From NCBI GenBank assembly GCA_000961765.1, contig LADT01000026.1:1-64000 (forward strand): 64,000 bases of DNA, read 5' to 3'. Shown here piece by piece: positions 32,291-40,816 of the stretch (its first letter is position 1; the number at the start of each line of letters is the position of its first letter). The notes under the pieces were generated by a model. The model saw nothing but the letters and a program-made list of their open reading frames with translations. It searched no databases and was not told the origin of the DNA. The stretch is from Clostridiaceae bacterium BRH_c20a. GTDB lineage: Bacteria > Bacillota > Peptococcia > Peptococcales > BICA1-8. Made by a program: the position numbers and the translations under genes.

Positions 32291-33638
32291 TAGCTTTCAC
32301 TCCCGGCAAAACAATTTGAATTACAGTACCCTTGCCTAGAATACTAGAAGCTTTTATCAGGCCACCATGATCTTCAATGACCTTTTTCACAAAGCTCATT
32401 CCTAAACCCCTTGATTTATCTTTGGTAGAGAAACCGACATTCCATATTTTTGCTAAGTTTACCTGGGAAATACCACTACCATTATCAATAATTGTTAAAA
32501 AAACTTTATTGTCCTTATCGCTGTTTATTTTAATAAAAATTAGAGGCTTTGACTCTGAACTAACAGCCTGAATAGCGTTTTCAATTACGTTTATAAGTGC
32601 CCGGGCCATTCGGATTCTATTTATATTTATTTGAGGTAAATTAGGTGGAATCTTTATTGATACTTGGGGATTAGCATTTTTGACAATAACATTGGCTCGG
32701 ACAAAGTTAATTAATTCCCCGACATTAATAACTTTTCTTTTTTCATTATGCAAGAACTCCGAAATCATATCATTAACAGCTTCTACAGAATCCCCAATTT
32801 TTTGACAATATTCTTTTACTTGAGGGTCCTTGACTTTAAGTTCAATTAAGGAATTTAGACCTGCAGTTGTCATTAAAGGCGACTTTAGGTCATGAATGAG
32901 AAAATGCAGTTCCTGCCAAACCTGGGCCTCCTCAGCCAACATCTGCATTTTGAGCAGTTCTTTTTCTTTCTGCTTTTCTCTTTTCTCACTTTCAAGTCTC
33001 CTTGTATATAAAATGGACAAGAGAATAAAGAAGACTGCACCTATTGTAAAGGGAAGAAAAAAGGCAAAGCTGATAAAATTTAATATACTGCTTCTACTCA
33101 AATAGCTCGCGCTAATTTTAATATTAGTTACTAAATCGCTATAGCCTACTCCGTAATGGTTTAGCCAGGGCGCTAATAACAAACAGGAAAATGCTAATTT
33201 TAGCTGAATTAAGACAAATAGGCTAGAGAAAAAGCTGTCATAATTTTTATGAAAGATAGCTATTAAAATGATTTGGCCAATTAACATTAAACTTATAGTG
33301 ATTAGTTCAAAGACAGAACCATAGGTATTGAGAGTAATAAAATATAAGCAAAGTGTAATTACAAGCAGATAAAAAAATTTTGGTACAAGGTTTGTGCGGC
33401 GAAAATAAAAATAAACAAAACTATAGCTAAAGATAAACACAGGTAAATCATAAAGGGTCTCATAAATAATTGTTTTAATAGCGGCGATGATTAGCAAGCC
33501 GTTATTAGTGGAGATGATGCTTTTTTCTAAATCTTCTAAAATTTGAACAGAAAAAGGTAGAAGTAAATTCTTTAGCAAATAGGTAGATAAGTAAAAACCA
33601 AGAATTAAATAAACCCACCAAAAAAGTTTTTTATTCAT
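32283..33638 (-). CDS. sensor histidine kinase, multi-pass membrane type
   Basis: The 451-residue kinase has six or seven membrane helices in its first 215 residues, with short loops, so the input is probably within the membrane or comes from a partner. A linker follows (215-240) and then the catalytic core: H box IHDLKSPLMTTAGLNSL (about 248), N box NVIENAIQAV, G1 DNGSGIS and G2 GLGMSFVKKVIEDHGG. All key residues are present. The gene sits seven bases downstream of the secreted accessory protein gene and overlaps the regulator gene, making a three-gene signalling operon. Confidence 0.9.
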   Translation of the reverse strand: MNKKLFWWVYLILGFYLSTYLLKNLLLPFSVQILEDLEKSIISTNNGLLIIAAIKTIIYETLYDLPVFIFSYSFVYFYFRRTNLVPKFFYLLVITLCLYFITLNTYGSVFELITISLMLIGQIILIAIFHKNYDSFFSSLFVLIQLKLAFSCLLLAPWLNHYGVGYSDLVTNIKISASYLSRSSILNFISFAFFLPFTIGAVFFILLSILYTRRLESEKREKQKEKELLKMQMLAEEAQVWQELHFLIHDLKSPLMTTAGLNSLIELKVKDPQVKEYCQKIGDSVEAVNDMISEFLHNEKRKVINVGELINFVRANVIVKNANPQVSIKIPPNLPQININRIRMARALINVIENAIQAVSSESKPLIFIKINSDKDNKVFLTIIDNGSGISQVNLAKIWNVGFSTKDKSRGLGMSFVKKVIEDHGGLIKASSILGKGTVIQIVLPGVKAND

Positions 33639-33645
33639 TTGTCAC

Positions 33646-34236
33646 CTATCTAAAAGCAGAATTGAGGGGAACATAAAAACGTTCCATATCTTTAACTAAA
33701 GTAAAGGGAATAGTATTTTCCATAGCAATTCCGTGAAAAAAATCTTCACTTTTATGAGAACTAATAGCTATGATGTAATTGGCATAGTTGCCAACTGCCG
33801 AGAGCATTTCTTGGTTTAAAATATCCCAACGGTTTGAACCGCCTAAATAGACCATTATAATAGGAATACGTTGTTCATTCGCTTTTGCTACTAAGCGAAT
33901 AATTCTCTGTTTTTCCTGTTCAAAATCTGTATAGATGCTCTCCATGCCCACCTTACTTACACCTACAGCAACTAGTAAACTGTTTATATCCTTCAAATCC
34001 TCAATAGTTGCTTTATAGCTAAAGGTATTACTGATTTTCAAATCGTCACAAATTTTAGCAACCACTAATCCTTCAGGACCTTGACCGGCAACGGTAATTA
34101 GTACTCTTTCCTTGGCAATAGGATAAGGCAGGTGGGGCAGGGTATATTGTAAAACTTGGGGCTTTTTAATGCAGTTGGGGAATATTATTAAAGTCAGGGA
34201 GATTATTATAATTAAAAAAGGTTTTGACCGAGCCAT
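33646..34236 (-). CDS. exported protein of a two-component operon, DUF6305-like
   Basis: A 196-residue protein with an N-terminal signal or anchor (FLIIIISLTLIIFPNC, possibly lipidated at C22 though the box is not canonical). The exported domain is of alpha/beta type (ERVLITVAGQGPEGLVVAKI, SLLVAVGVSKVGMES, RIPIIMVYLGGSNRW) and resembles DUF6305 proteins as I remember them. It is first in an operon with a membrane-bound kinase and regulator, so it may bind a ligand outside the cell and feed the kinase. No enzymatic motif was seen. Confidence 0.6.
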   Translation of the reverse strand: MARSKPFLIIIISLTLIIFPNCIKKPQVLQYTLPHLPYPIAKERVLITVAGQGPEGLVVAKICDDLKISNTFSYKATIEDLKDINSLLVAVGVSKVGMESIYTDFEQEKQRIIRLVAKANEQRIPIIMVYLGGSNRWDILNQEMLSAVGNYANYIIAISSHKSEDFFHGIAMENTIPFTLVKDMERFYVPLNSAFR

Positions 34237-34388
34237 ACAAATCCACCTTACAAAAGAAATAATCTATCTGTTATCTTCAACAAAAAAAATAAAAATCCTA
34301 CTGAATTAGAGAAATAAAGGAATATGTTTCAGGAAATTAACCTTTAGGAGCTGAATATATGAATACATTATTAAATGATAGGAAAATT

Positions 34389-34450
34389 TAGAAGCCAAAT
34401 GTTGCAGAAATTTTGATTGAAGATAAATTTATCGGTGAGGGGTATGGAAT
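34389..34450 (+). pseudogene. possible fragment of a D-cysteine desulfhydrase/ACC deaminase-like gene
   Basis: One frame reads KPNVAEILIEDKFIGEGYGI, which resembles the C-terminal part of PLP-dependent D-cysteine desulfhydrase/ACC deaminase proteins (IED-YIGEGYGIPT). It is preceded by a stop codon and the match ends after about 20 residues. The region 34237-34521 otherwise shows no gene except a possible ten-codon frame at about 34359. Match is short and made from memory. Confidence 0.3.
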
Positions 34451-34521
34451 TTATTGTTTTGGCATACCGGTGGTGTGCCAGAGCTTACCAATAGTATGGA
34501 TCGTTGGCAGGAATTTTTGTA

Positions 34522-34560
34522 AAAAAATGGGACAGGGGGTTATCCCTGTTCCATTTTTAT
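34522..34560. terminator. hairpin terminator with GGGACA/TGTTCC arms
   Basis: AAAAATGGGACAGGG and CCCTGTTCCATTTTT pair with one G-U around GGTTAT. A and T runs flank it. It lies directly downstream of the cytochrome b gene (minus). Confidence 0.72.
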
Positions 34561-34570
34561 TTTTGTTATG

Positions 34571-35326
34571 TTATTTTTGCTCTATTTCTTCAAACCATTG
34601 GGGGTGGTGGTTTTTAGCCCATTCCCGGGAAACTTTACCATGAATAATTGTCCCAATTGTACCGGGGTTAGCTAAACTGCCTAAATAAGCATGAGCGATA
34701 ACACCGGCTATTAAACCAATTGCAGAAATACCGTGAAGTACTGATGCCCAGAGCAATGAATTAAGTCCGAATTTTCCTGGATAAGCTAGCATGAGGCCTG
34801 AGAAAATAATTAAAATACTAAAAAATGTACTAAACCAGTAGAAAGCCTTTTGTCCTGCATTAAATCTTCCAGAAGGAGGATGAATTTCTTTGCGGGTTAA
34901 ATATCCGCCCATTACCTTGAACCAGTCTCGGTCGTAAGTTTTGAAGATACTGTCTTTTAACCAGATGAAAATTGAATTTAAGGATGAAAGGGTAAATAAG
35001 GCTGCAAACACAAGGTGGATTTTATAGGCTGCTACATAACTTAAGCCTAGGGTGCCCACGTGGAAAAGGGCAAAGGCAATACCGGTAACGGCTAAAATAA
35101 TAAAGCTTAACATACGGACAAAATGGGCTGTCCTTTCGAAGGGAGTAAGGCGCACTATTTCAGGCTTGAGTTTCCCCAGGCGTTTGGCATTAGGACCAAT
35201 AATCACAAAATGACCGGCTATACCTAACAAAACTCCAACTGTACTCAATAAAACAATTAATCCGATATATTCAAGGTAGAGGTTATTTAAGTTAGCTAAC
35301 AAAGGATTGGTGCTTGTATAGGTCAA
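34571..35326 (-). CDS. cytochrome b, formate-dehydrogenase gamma/cyt b561 type
   Basis: Membrane diheme cytochrome that passes electrons between quinones and a periplasm-side partner. The 251-residue protein has about five helices. Candidate heme ligands are H69 (ERTAHFVRML), the histidine in KIHLVFA, and the helix pair VLHGISAIG and IAHAYLG near the C-terminus, which fits FdnI-like subunits; the tail HHPQWFEEIE is also typical of that family. It lies about 120 bases downstream of a hexaheme lipoprotein cytochrome on the same strand, a likely electron partner. No dehydrogenase alpha subunit is nearby. Confidence 0.85.
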   Translation of the reverse strand: MTYTSTNPLLANLNNLYLEYIGLIVLLSTVGVLLGIAGHFVIIGPNAKRLGKLKPEIVRLTPFERTAHFVRMLSFIILAVTGIAFALFHVGTLGLSYVAAYKIHLVFAALFTLSSLNSIFIWLKDSIFKTYDRDWFKVMGGYLTRKEIHPPSGRFNAGQKAFYWFSTFFSILIIFSGLMLAYPGKFGLNSLLWASVLHGISAIGLIAGVIAHAYLGSLANPGTIGTIIHGKVSREWAKNHHPQWFEEIEQK

Positions 35327-35410
35327 AATAAGATACCTCCTTGTGAATTATTTATCAATGATAATTAAGTATAACAAAAAACAAGTCCCTTAGGCAAATA
35401 CAATAATTGG

Positions 35411-35442
35411 GCTTAACCCCATGATGAGACATGGGGTTAAGG
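35411..35442 (-). terminator. hairpin between cytochrome c and cytochrome b genes
   Basis: CTTAACCCCATG ATGAGA CATGGGGTTAAG, a 12-bp perfect stem directly after the cytochrome c stop codon (minus). The T run is weak, so partial read-through to the cytochrome b gene is likely. Confidence 0.65.
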
Positions 35443-35445
35443 GGA

Positions 35446-36486
35446 TTATTTAATCAATGATTTCAGTTTTTTTATAATTTTGGGATCTGTTATTTCTACT
35501 TCTTTAGTTTCGGGATTATCACCTATTTTTTCATACGGGATAGCACCAAAACTGTGGTCTCTAGTTACATGATCATGAAGGTCAGTTGGGTTTTTCCACA
35601 TTATTTCCTCGATGTCAAAGTTTTCATCTTTATGACAGCTTGCACAATTCTCAGTAAAATTATCGCCTTTTAGCATAGAGCCTTCTTTATTTACTTCATG
35701 GGAAGTATGGCAGCTTAGACAATTGACATAACCACTGGTATAGTGGTCAGATGCAAACCAGTTACGGGTTCCATAATGATTTTCGGCAATCAAGGAACTA
35801 CCATCCTCGGTTTCGCTAGGTTGACCTAAAGTATGACATGTTATGCATGCATTTTGGTTAATACTTATGGCTTCTTTTCTTTTGGTCTGAGCATGAATGC
35901 TGCCAGGACCGTGGCAGGTTTCACAGCTTATTCCAGGTTCAAGGTTCTTAATTCCTAATCCTTGAGCTACTAAACCTGGGCTATGACACTCAGCACATGA
36001 ATATGCTTTGGCAGACCAATCCTGAATTCCATCACTGTTATAATCCTTTAAGGATGCTGCTACAAGTTCGTAACCTTGTTCGGATTTTTCTAAAGATGCT
36101 ACCCGATATAATTCCTGAGAAAAGCCGTCTATATTACCAACAACATAGCTGTCCATCATAACTCCATATGTATCTTCTAAATTAATTGCTTTTGTAGCCG
36201 GATTTTCCTTAGTGGCACCATCCCAGACATTAACCATCTGCTTAAAATCTGTATTGTATTGATCTAGTGATTTAAAAATTCCGGCATGGCTGGTCATTGC
36301 AAATCCTTGACCTGTTTCACTATGACAGGTTATGCAGGCATCAGTACCTATATATGCCGACATCTGTTGTACCTCTTTAGTATCTATCTTTTCTTTTTTG
36401 GTATTAGTTTCATTACCAGCACAACCAGATAGAATTAACCCCAAAACCAAAACTAGTAAACTGGAAATTAAAAAATGCTTTCGCAA
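35446..36486 (-). CDS. hexaheme c-type cytochrome lipoprotein
   Basis: An outer-surface multiheme cytochrome, likely an electron carrier or terminal reductase. Six CxxCH motifs are seen: CITCHSE, CAECHSP, CETCHGP, CITCHTL, CLSCHTS and CASCHKD. The N-terminus is a lipoprotein signal (VLGLILSGC, lipidated C near residue 22). Start is TTG 36486, seven bases after GGGAGG; ATG 36507 would put that site inside the gene. Spacing and CETCHGPG/CHTLG motifs recall cytochrome c554-type multihemes. The gene is divergent from heme synthesis genes ahbC-A-B. Heme attachment genes are not in the window. Confidence 0.9.
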   Translation of the reverse strand: MRKHFLISSLLVLVLGLILSGCAGNETNTKKEKIDTKEVQQMSAYIGTDACITCHSETGQGFAMTSHAGIFKSLDQYNTDFKQMVNVWDGATKENPATKAINLEDTYGVMMDSYVVGNIDGFSQELYRVASLEKSEQGYELVAASLKDYNSDGIQDWSAKAYSCAECHSPGLVAQGLGIKNLEPGISCETCHGPGSIHAQTKRKEAISINQNACITCHTLGQPSETEDGSSLIAENHYGTRNWFASDHYTSGYVNCLSCHTSHEVNKEGSMLKGDNFTENCASCHKDENFDIEEIMWKNPTDLHDHVTRDHSFGAIPYEKIGDNPETKEVEITDPKIIKKLKSLIK

Positions 36487-36741
36487 ATCAAGACCTCCCT
36501 TCATCAAAATTTGAAAAAATTATATTATAATATAAGTAAATATTATAATAATTACTTTCACAAATCAATATATTATAAAAAATTTTTATAATATACTATA
36601 TTTATACTCTTTAAACTTAATGTTTTTGGAGGTTGAATATATGAGTTTATTATAGCAAGCAATTTAGTAATAATTTTTTGACCAGTACGCTGGAAATCTG
36701 TTAAACTATATAAGAATATAAAAAAATGGGGGTAGCCCTTA

Positions 36742-37926
36742 ATGATTGGAATAAGCAAACTTTTAGTCGATACAAATAACTTTGGTGATACATTGCGCTA
36801 CAGTCACAAGTCCCAGGGTACCTGTCATGGGGCTACCCATGATCGAGGTCCTGTGGTAGTTTGGAACTGCACTAAAACCTGTAACCTAAAATGCATCCAC
36901 TGCTATGCAGGCTCTGACAGCAAAAAATATGATGGTGAACTGACTACTAAAGAAGCGGTTAAATTTATAGATGATTTAAAAAGTTTTAATGTGCCTGTTC
37001 TTTTAATTTCTGGTGGGGAGCCTTTTATGCGGGAAGATATCCTCTATTTGGCTGAATATGCAGCCAAATTGGGTATTCGCAGTACATTTTCCACCAATGG
37101 GACTTTAATAACCCGCCAAACTGCAAAAAAACTAAAGGAAATTGGCGTTGGTTATGTGGGTATCAGCCTAGATGGTCTGGGAGATAACAATGATAAATTT
37201 CGAGGACAAAAAGGTGCTTTTGAGCTGGCCTTAAGGGGTATTGAGAATTGTTTAGCTGAGGGCCAAAAGGTAGGCTTGAGGTTTACAATTAACCGGCATA
37301 ATTATCATGAACTTGATGGTATTTTTAATTTAATAGAAGATGTTAAAATTCCTCGGATTTGTTTTTATCATCTGGTTTACTCAGGGCGGGGCAGTGAAAT
37401 GATAAAAGAGGATATTTCTCATTCTGAAACTCGACAGGCGCTAGATCTGATTATAGATAAGGTCCGTTATTTTAAAAATAAGGGATTAGATAAAGAGGTC
37501 TTGACAGTTGATAACCATGCTGACGGTGTTTATCTTTATCTAAGGCTCCTTAAGGAAGACCCTCAAAGGGCCAAAAAGGTCTTGGAATTACTAAGGTTTA
37601 ATGGTGGTAATCGTACCGGCATAGCCATTGGTGAAGTGGATTGGTTTGGTCATGTGCATCCTGACCAGTTCACACAAAATCATACTTTTGGAAATGTTCG
37701 AGAGAATAAATTTGGTGATATCTGGACTGACCCTAAACATCCTATCTTAAATGGACTGAAAAATCGAAAGAACTTACTCAAAGGGCGTTGTGCCCAATGT
37801 CAGTGGTTAGATGTCTGTAACGGCAACTTTAGGGCTAGAGCCGAGGCCGTGACAGGTGATTTCTGGGAATCTGATCCTGCCTGTTATTTGACTGATGAAG
37901 AAATTGGTTTGTCCAAGGAGAGATGA
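36742..37926 (+). CDS. ahbC: AhbC/NirJ1-type radical SAM heme biosynthesis enzyme
   Basis: AhbC removes two acetate side chains of 12,18-didecarboxysiroheme to give Fe-coproporphyrin III in the siroheme-dependent heme pathway. The 394-residue protein has the N-terminus MIGISKLLVDTNNFGDTLRY, typical of NirJ1, and the SAM-cluster motif CNLKCIHC (about 53-60) preceded by VVVWNCTKT. A SISGGEPF strand and a C-terminal SPASM-like set follow (CAQCQWLDVCNGN, DPAC). It overlaps the next gene by a few bases. The final enzyme AhbD (NirJ2) is not in the window. Confidence 0.88.
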   Translation: MIGISKLLVDTNNFGDTLRYSHKSQGTCHGATHDRGPVVVWNCTKTCNLKCIHCYAGSDSKKYDGELTTKEAVKFIDDLKSFNVPVLLISGGEPFMREDILYLAEYAAKLGIRSTFSTNGTLITRQTAKKLKEIGVGYVGISLDGLGDNNDKFRGQKGAFELALRGIENCLAEGQKVGLRFTINRHNYHELDGIFNLIEDVKIPRICFYHLVYSGRGSEMIKEDISHSETRQALDLIIDKVRYFKNKGLDKEVLTVDNHADGVYLYLRLLKEDPQRAKKVLELLRFNGGNRTGIAIGEVDWFGHVHPDQFTQNHTFGNVRENKFGDIWTDPKHPILNGLKNRKNLLKGRCAQCQWLDVCNGNFRARAEAVTGDFWESDPACYLTDEEIGLSKER

Positions 37927-37928
37927 AT

Positions 37929-38396
37929 ATGGATAATATTGATAAGAACCTCTTAAGTATAATCCAAAAGGATTTTCCTGTCTGTTCCCGGCCTTTTCAG
38001 GAAATAGGTGAAAAGCTGGGAATAACTGAGGATGAAACCGTAGCACGACTCTCTGAGTTAAAGGAACAAGGGATAATCCGGCGTTTAGGTGCAATTATGG
38101 ATTCCCGTAAACTAGGCTATAAGAGTACCCTTTGTGCTATGGAAGTTCCTTCTGATAACTTATCCCAAGTTGTGAAAGTAGTTAACGACTATATAGGAGT
38201 AACTCATAATTACCTGCGCAATCATGATTATAATCTGTGGTTTACATTAATTACTCCCTCACAAGGCCATTTGGAGAAAACACTTAGGGACATTGAAAAA
38301 AGAACAGGACAAAAAGTCTATAACCTTCCTGCCCTAAGATTATTTAAGATCAAGGTGAATTTTCATGTACCGGGTGTAAAAGGAGGAGAGGGTTAG
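37929..38396 (+). CDS. ahbA: siroheme decarboxylase subunit AhbA-like
   Basis: One half of the AsnC-like heterodimer that decarboxylates siroheme to 12,18-didecarboxysiroheme. The 155-residue protein has an HTH-like domain (FQEIGEKLGITEDETVARLSELKEQGIIRRLGAIMD) and a substrate domain with HNYLRNHDYNLWFTL, the pattern of the alpha-type subunit. ATG 37929 (AAGGAG eight bases upstream) is preferred to ATG 37923, which overlaps the ahbC stop codon. It is coupled to ahbC and to the next gene. Calling A versus B relies on motif memory. Confidence 0.85.
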   Translation: MDNIDKNLLSIIQKDFPVCSRPFQEIGEKLGITEDETVARLSELKEQGIIRRLGAIMDSRKLGYKSTLCAMEVPSDNLSQVVKVVNDYIGVTHNYLRNHDYNLWFTLITPSQGHLEKTLRDIEKRTGQKVYNLPALRLFKIKVNFHVPGVKGGEG

Positions 38397-38869
38397 TGTT
38401 TAATGACTTGGACAAAGCAATTATCAAAGAAATTCAGGGAGACCTTCCTTTAGTTGCTCAACCTTACCGGGAAATTGCCTCACGGCTGGGTATTTCGGAA
38501 CAAGAACTATTAGAGAAAATTAAAGAGTTTCAGAAACAAGGATATATTCGGCGTTTTGGGGCAGCTCTGCGTCATAGGGAAATGGGATTAAAAGCTAATC
38601 CCATGATAATTTGGCAGGTGCCGGAAGAAAGGATTGAAGAGGTTGGTAATAAACTGGCTTCTTTTGCTCGAGTTACCCATTGCTATCATCGGGCAATGCT
38701 TCCTAAATTGCAGTACAATGTATTTTCTATGATTCATGCCGAGACGAAAGAAGAATGTTTTAAACTAGCAAAAGAAATGGCAGAGGTAATAAACATTGAA
38801 GACTATAACCTATTGTTTAGTGAAAAGGAACTTAAAAAAACCAGCATGAAATATTTCATGGAAGATTGA
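38396..38869 (+). CDS. ahbB: siroheme decarboxylase subunit AhbB-like
   Basis: Second subunit of the siroheme decarboxylase. The 157 residues mirror the previous gene: HTH-like segment YREIASRLGISEQELLEKIKEFQKQGYIRRFGAALRHREMG and the ligand region VTHCYHRAMLPKLQYNVFSMIHAE, which matches the beta-type subunit. The GTG start at 38396 shares its G with the stop codon of ahbA, and AGGAGGAGAGG lies upstream. A terminator follows. With ahbC and ahbA it gives the first two steps from siroheme toward heme. Confidence 0.85.
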   Translation: MFNDLDKAIIKEIQGDLPLVAQPYREIASRLGISEQELLEKIKEFQKQGYIRRFGAALRHREMGLKANPMIIWQVPEERIEEVGNKLASFARVTHCYHRAMLPKLQYNVFSMIHAETKEECFKLAKEMAEVINIEDYNLLFSEKELKKTSMKYFMED

Positions 38870-38872
38870 GTA

Positions 38873-38903
38873 AAACCCTTAGGTACTTGCCTAAGGGTTT
38901 AAA
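38873..38903. terminator. bidirectional hairpin terminator
   Basis: AAACCCTTAGG TACTTG CCTAAGGGTTT (38875-38902): an 11-bp perfect stem between the convergent ahbB and HExxH genes. Confidence 0.8.
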
Positions 38904-39853
38904 TATGTATAAAAATATCCTTTTTGATTTTCTTTAAATATGCCGATAGTTTTTTGACTGTCACAGGCATTGATTATACCTAAAATGTAACAGTGTGGAT
39001 AGATGTTTTCCCCATTTTCACCAGTCAAGGGTTCTATAACCTCTAAATCTTTATTGAATACTAAGTAGTAGATTTTATTTTGGGGAGTTAAATGGAGGGG
39101 GGCATCTATTTTAGTAAAATTGAATTGAAAAGGTTCAATAATAATTGAATTTTTAAAATTTAAAGACTCCTTATAATGTCTCTGATAATTGTCCTGAAAA
39201 TCTTTTGTAATTAGTTCAACAAAAGCTTCCTGGAAAAAAGGAATTTTATTTAAAGTTTCACAGGGGTCCTGGTTTACTTTTAAATCTTGAAAAATAGAAG
39301 AGATTACATTGGGGCAGCAGTCAACTAGTTTTTTAAAAAGCATCCATCGCTCATATCTTGTTTCATAAGGAGTATCAAAAAGGGGTTCAGTGCAGTCGAA
39401 AACTTCACGATAGTTTTCCAAGGTATAATTTTCAAACCAACGGGCGGAAGACTCTATTACCCAGTTAGAATGGCTATCTTTGAAGTCGAGTTTATAGGAA
39501 CTATCCTGGATAAAATGAAAATACTCATGATAAATATTATTAGCTGAAGGTTGGTAGAGGAAAGCTGTATTTAGTACGGGCAGATAATGACCGCCAAATT
39601 TCTGCAATAGAGGTGTTTTAGCCAGAAATTCCGGACACGTTATTATCAAAAAGGGGCTTTTGGGGATTTCTAGGCTTAGGCTTTGAGCCAGTGTTTTTGC
39701 ATCAGTAATATTATTTTGAATAACGCTGACTTGAGCTTCAAAAAAGGAAATAATAATTACACCATCTTTATAAAAAACCGAGGTTAAGGTGAAGAATAAA
39801 AGGGGTAATATTATTAAGACAAGTATTATTTTTATTCTGTTCAAACCTCTCAC
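38891..39853 (-). CDS. membrane-anchored putative zinc metallopeptidase (HExxH)
   Basis: No family name recognised, but the 320-residue protein has an N-terminal anchor (IKIILVLIILPLLFFTLTSVF) and the zinc motif H109-E110-Y-F-H113 (IYHEYFHFIQD). A second conserved-type acidic site follows 21 residues later (WVIESSARWFE, E134 and E141). This is the arrangement of gluzincin peptidases such as peptidase_MA-type proteins. The rest is extracytoplasmic with five or more cysteines. The start is probably GTG 39853 but the downstream TTG at 39844 is possible. Its convergent position to ahbB gives no functional clue. Confidence 0.62.
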   Translation of the reverse strand: MRGLNRIKIILVLIILPLLFFTLTSVFYKDGVIIISFFEAQVSVIQNNITDAKTLAQSLSLEIPKSPFLIITCPEFLAKTPLLQKFGGHYLPVLNTAFLYQPSANNIYHEYFHFIQDSSYKLDFKDSHSNWVIESSARWFENYTLENYREVFDCTEPLFDTPYETRYERWMLFKKLVDCCPNVISSIFQDLKVNQDPCETLNKIPFFQEAFVELITKDFQDNYQRHYKESLNFKNSIIIEPFQFNFTKIDAPLHLTPQNKIYYLVFNKDLEVIEPLTGENGENIYPHCYILGIINACDSQKTIGIFKENQKGYFYTYLNP

Positions 39854-39935
39854 CCCTTTCTATACATTTATTATATTGTGAATGAAAGAACAATACAATT
39901 GTGAATAAAAAGCAGTATGAAAGGTTGGGTACCAA

Positions 39936-40748
39936 TTGGTGGTGAGCAAGCTATACCAGGGCTGGTTAAATGCAGTAGACAAACATGATTATAAAAAAGC
40001 AAGAAAGTTATATATGGCGCTATTAAAAGAGGCACCGTTGACTGCGGGGATTAATTTCCCAATGGGCGTGTGGTATAAGGAAAAGGAGCTGTTTGAAGAA
40101 GCCGAGATGGCTTTTAAGAGGGCACTAATAACAGATCCTGGAATTGTTGCAGATAGTTACTATTACCTGGGAAATGTCTCGCGAGAGCAAGGAGACCATG
40201 GGCAGGCAATTGCTTATTACCGAGAATCCTTAAAGGTGGACCCTAATTTCTTTGAAGCCCAATATAATTTGGGGAAAATATATGCCATATTAGGTCAATC
40301 AAAAGAGGCATTACAAGAATTCACTAAAGCCTTGGAATTAAGCCCGGAGGATGTAGATACATATATTAATATTGGTGTGGAATTATCAAATCAGGGGAAA
40401 AGAAAAGAGGCTCTTGAAAGCTATGAAAAAGCACTGGAATTAAATCCGGAATCATATTTGGTTTACTCCAATATTGGTGTTGAGTTTACTGCTTTAGGAA
40501 ATTATGAGCAGGGTATTTTATATCATAAAAAAGCTCTTGCCTTAAACTCCTTTTATGCTGATGGGTGGTATAATCTGGCCTGTTCCTACGCTCGGGCTGA
40601 TGATTTTGAAAACTCATTAAAGGCACTAGAACGTTCTATTAGGCTAGATGCAAGCAATATAGAATATGCTAAAAAGGATCCTGAATTGGATAATATCAAA
40701 AGTACCTCCGGATATAAAAGTATTATAAAAAAATTTCCCAGACCATAA
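39936..40748 (+). CDS. tetratricopeptide repeat protein
   Basis: A cytoplasmic scaffold-type protein of 270 residues made of about six TPR units (A-x2-Y-x5-L-x2-P patterns, for example AIAYYRESLKVDPNFFEAQYNLGKIYAILGQSKEA, ALESYEKALELNPESYLVYSNIGVEF). No signal peptide or catalytic domain. TPR proteins bind partner proteins. Start is TTG 39936 or GTG 39942; the ribosome binding site (AAAGG) is weak. It lies 68 bases upstream of the Crp/Fnr gene on the same strand and could be co-transcribed with it. Confidence 0.85.
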   Translation: MVVSKLYQGWLNAVDKHDYKKARKLYMALLKEAPLTAGINFPMGVWYKEKELFEEAEMAFKRALITDPGIVADSYYYLGNVSREQGDHGQAIAYYRESLKVDPNFFEAQYNLGKIYAILGQSKEALQEFTKALELSPEDVDTYINIGVELSNQGKRKEALESYEKALELNPESYLVYSNIGVEFTALGNYEQGILYHKKALALNSFYADGWYNLACSYARADDFENSLKALERSIRLDASNIEYAKKDPELDNIKSTSGYKSIIKKFPRP

Positions 40749-40816
40749 AGGATATAAAGTATTTTTATGGAATATATATTCAATAAAAATACTTTACAAT
40801 GAAGAGGGTGTTTGAT

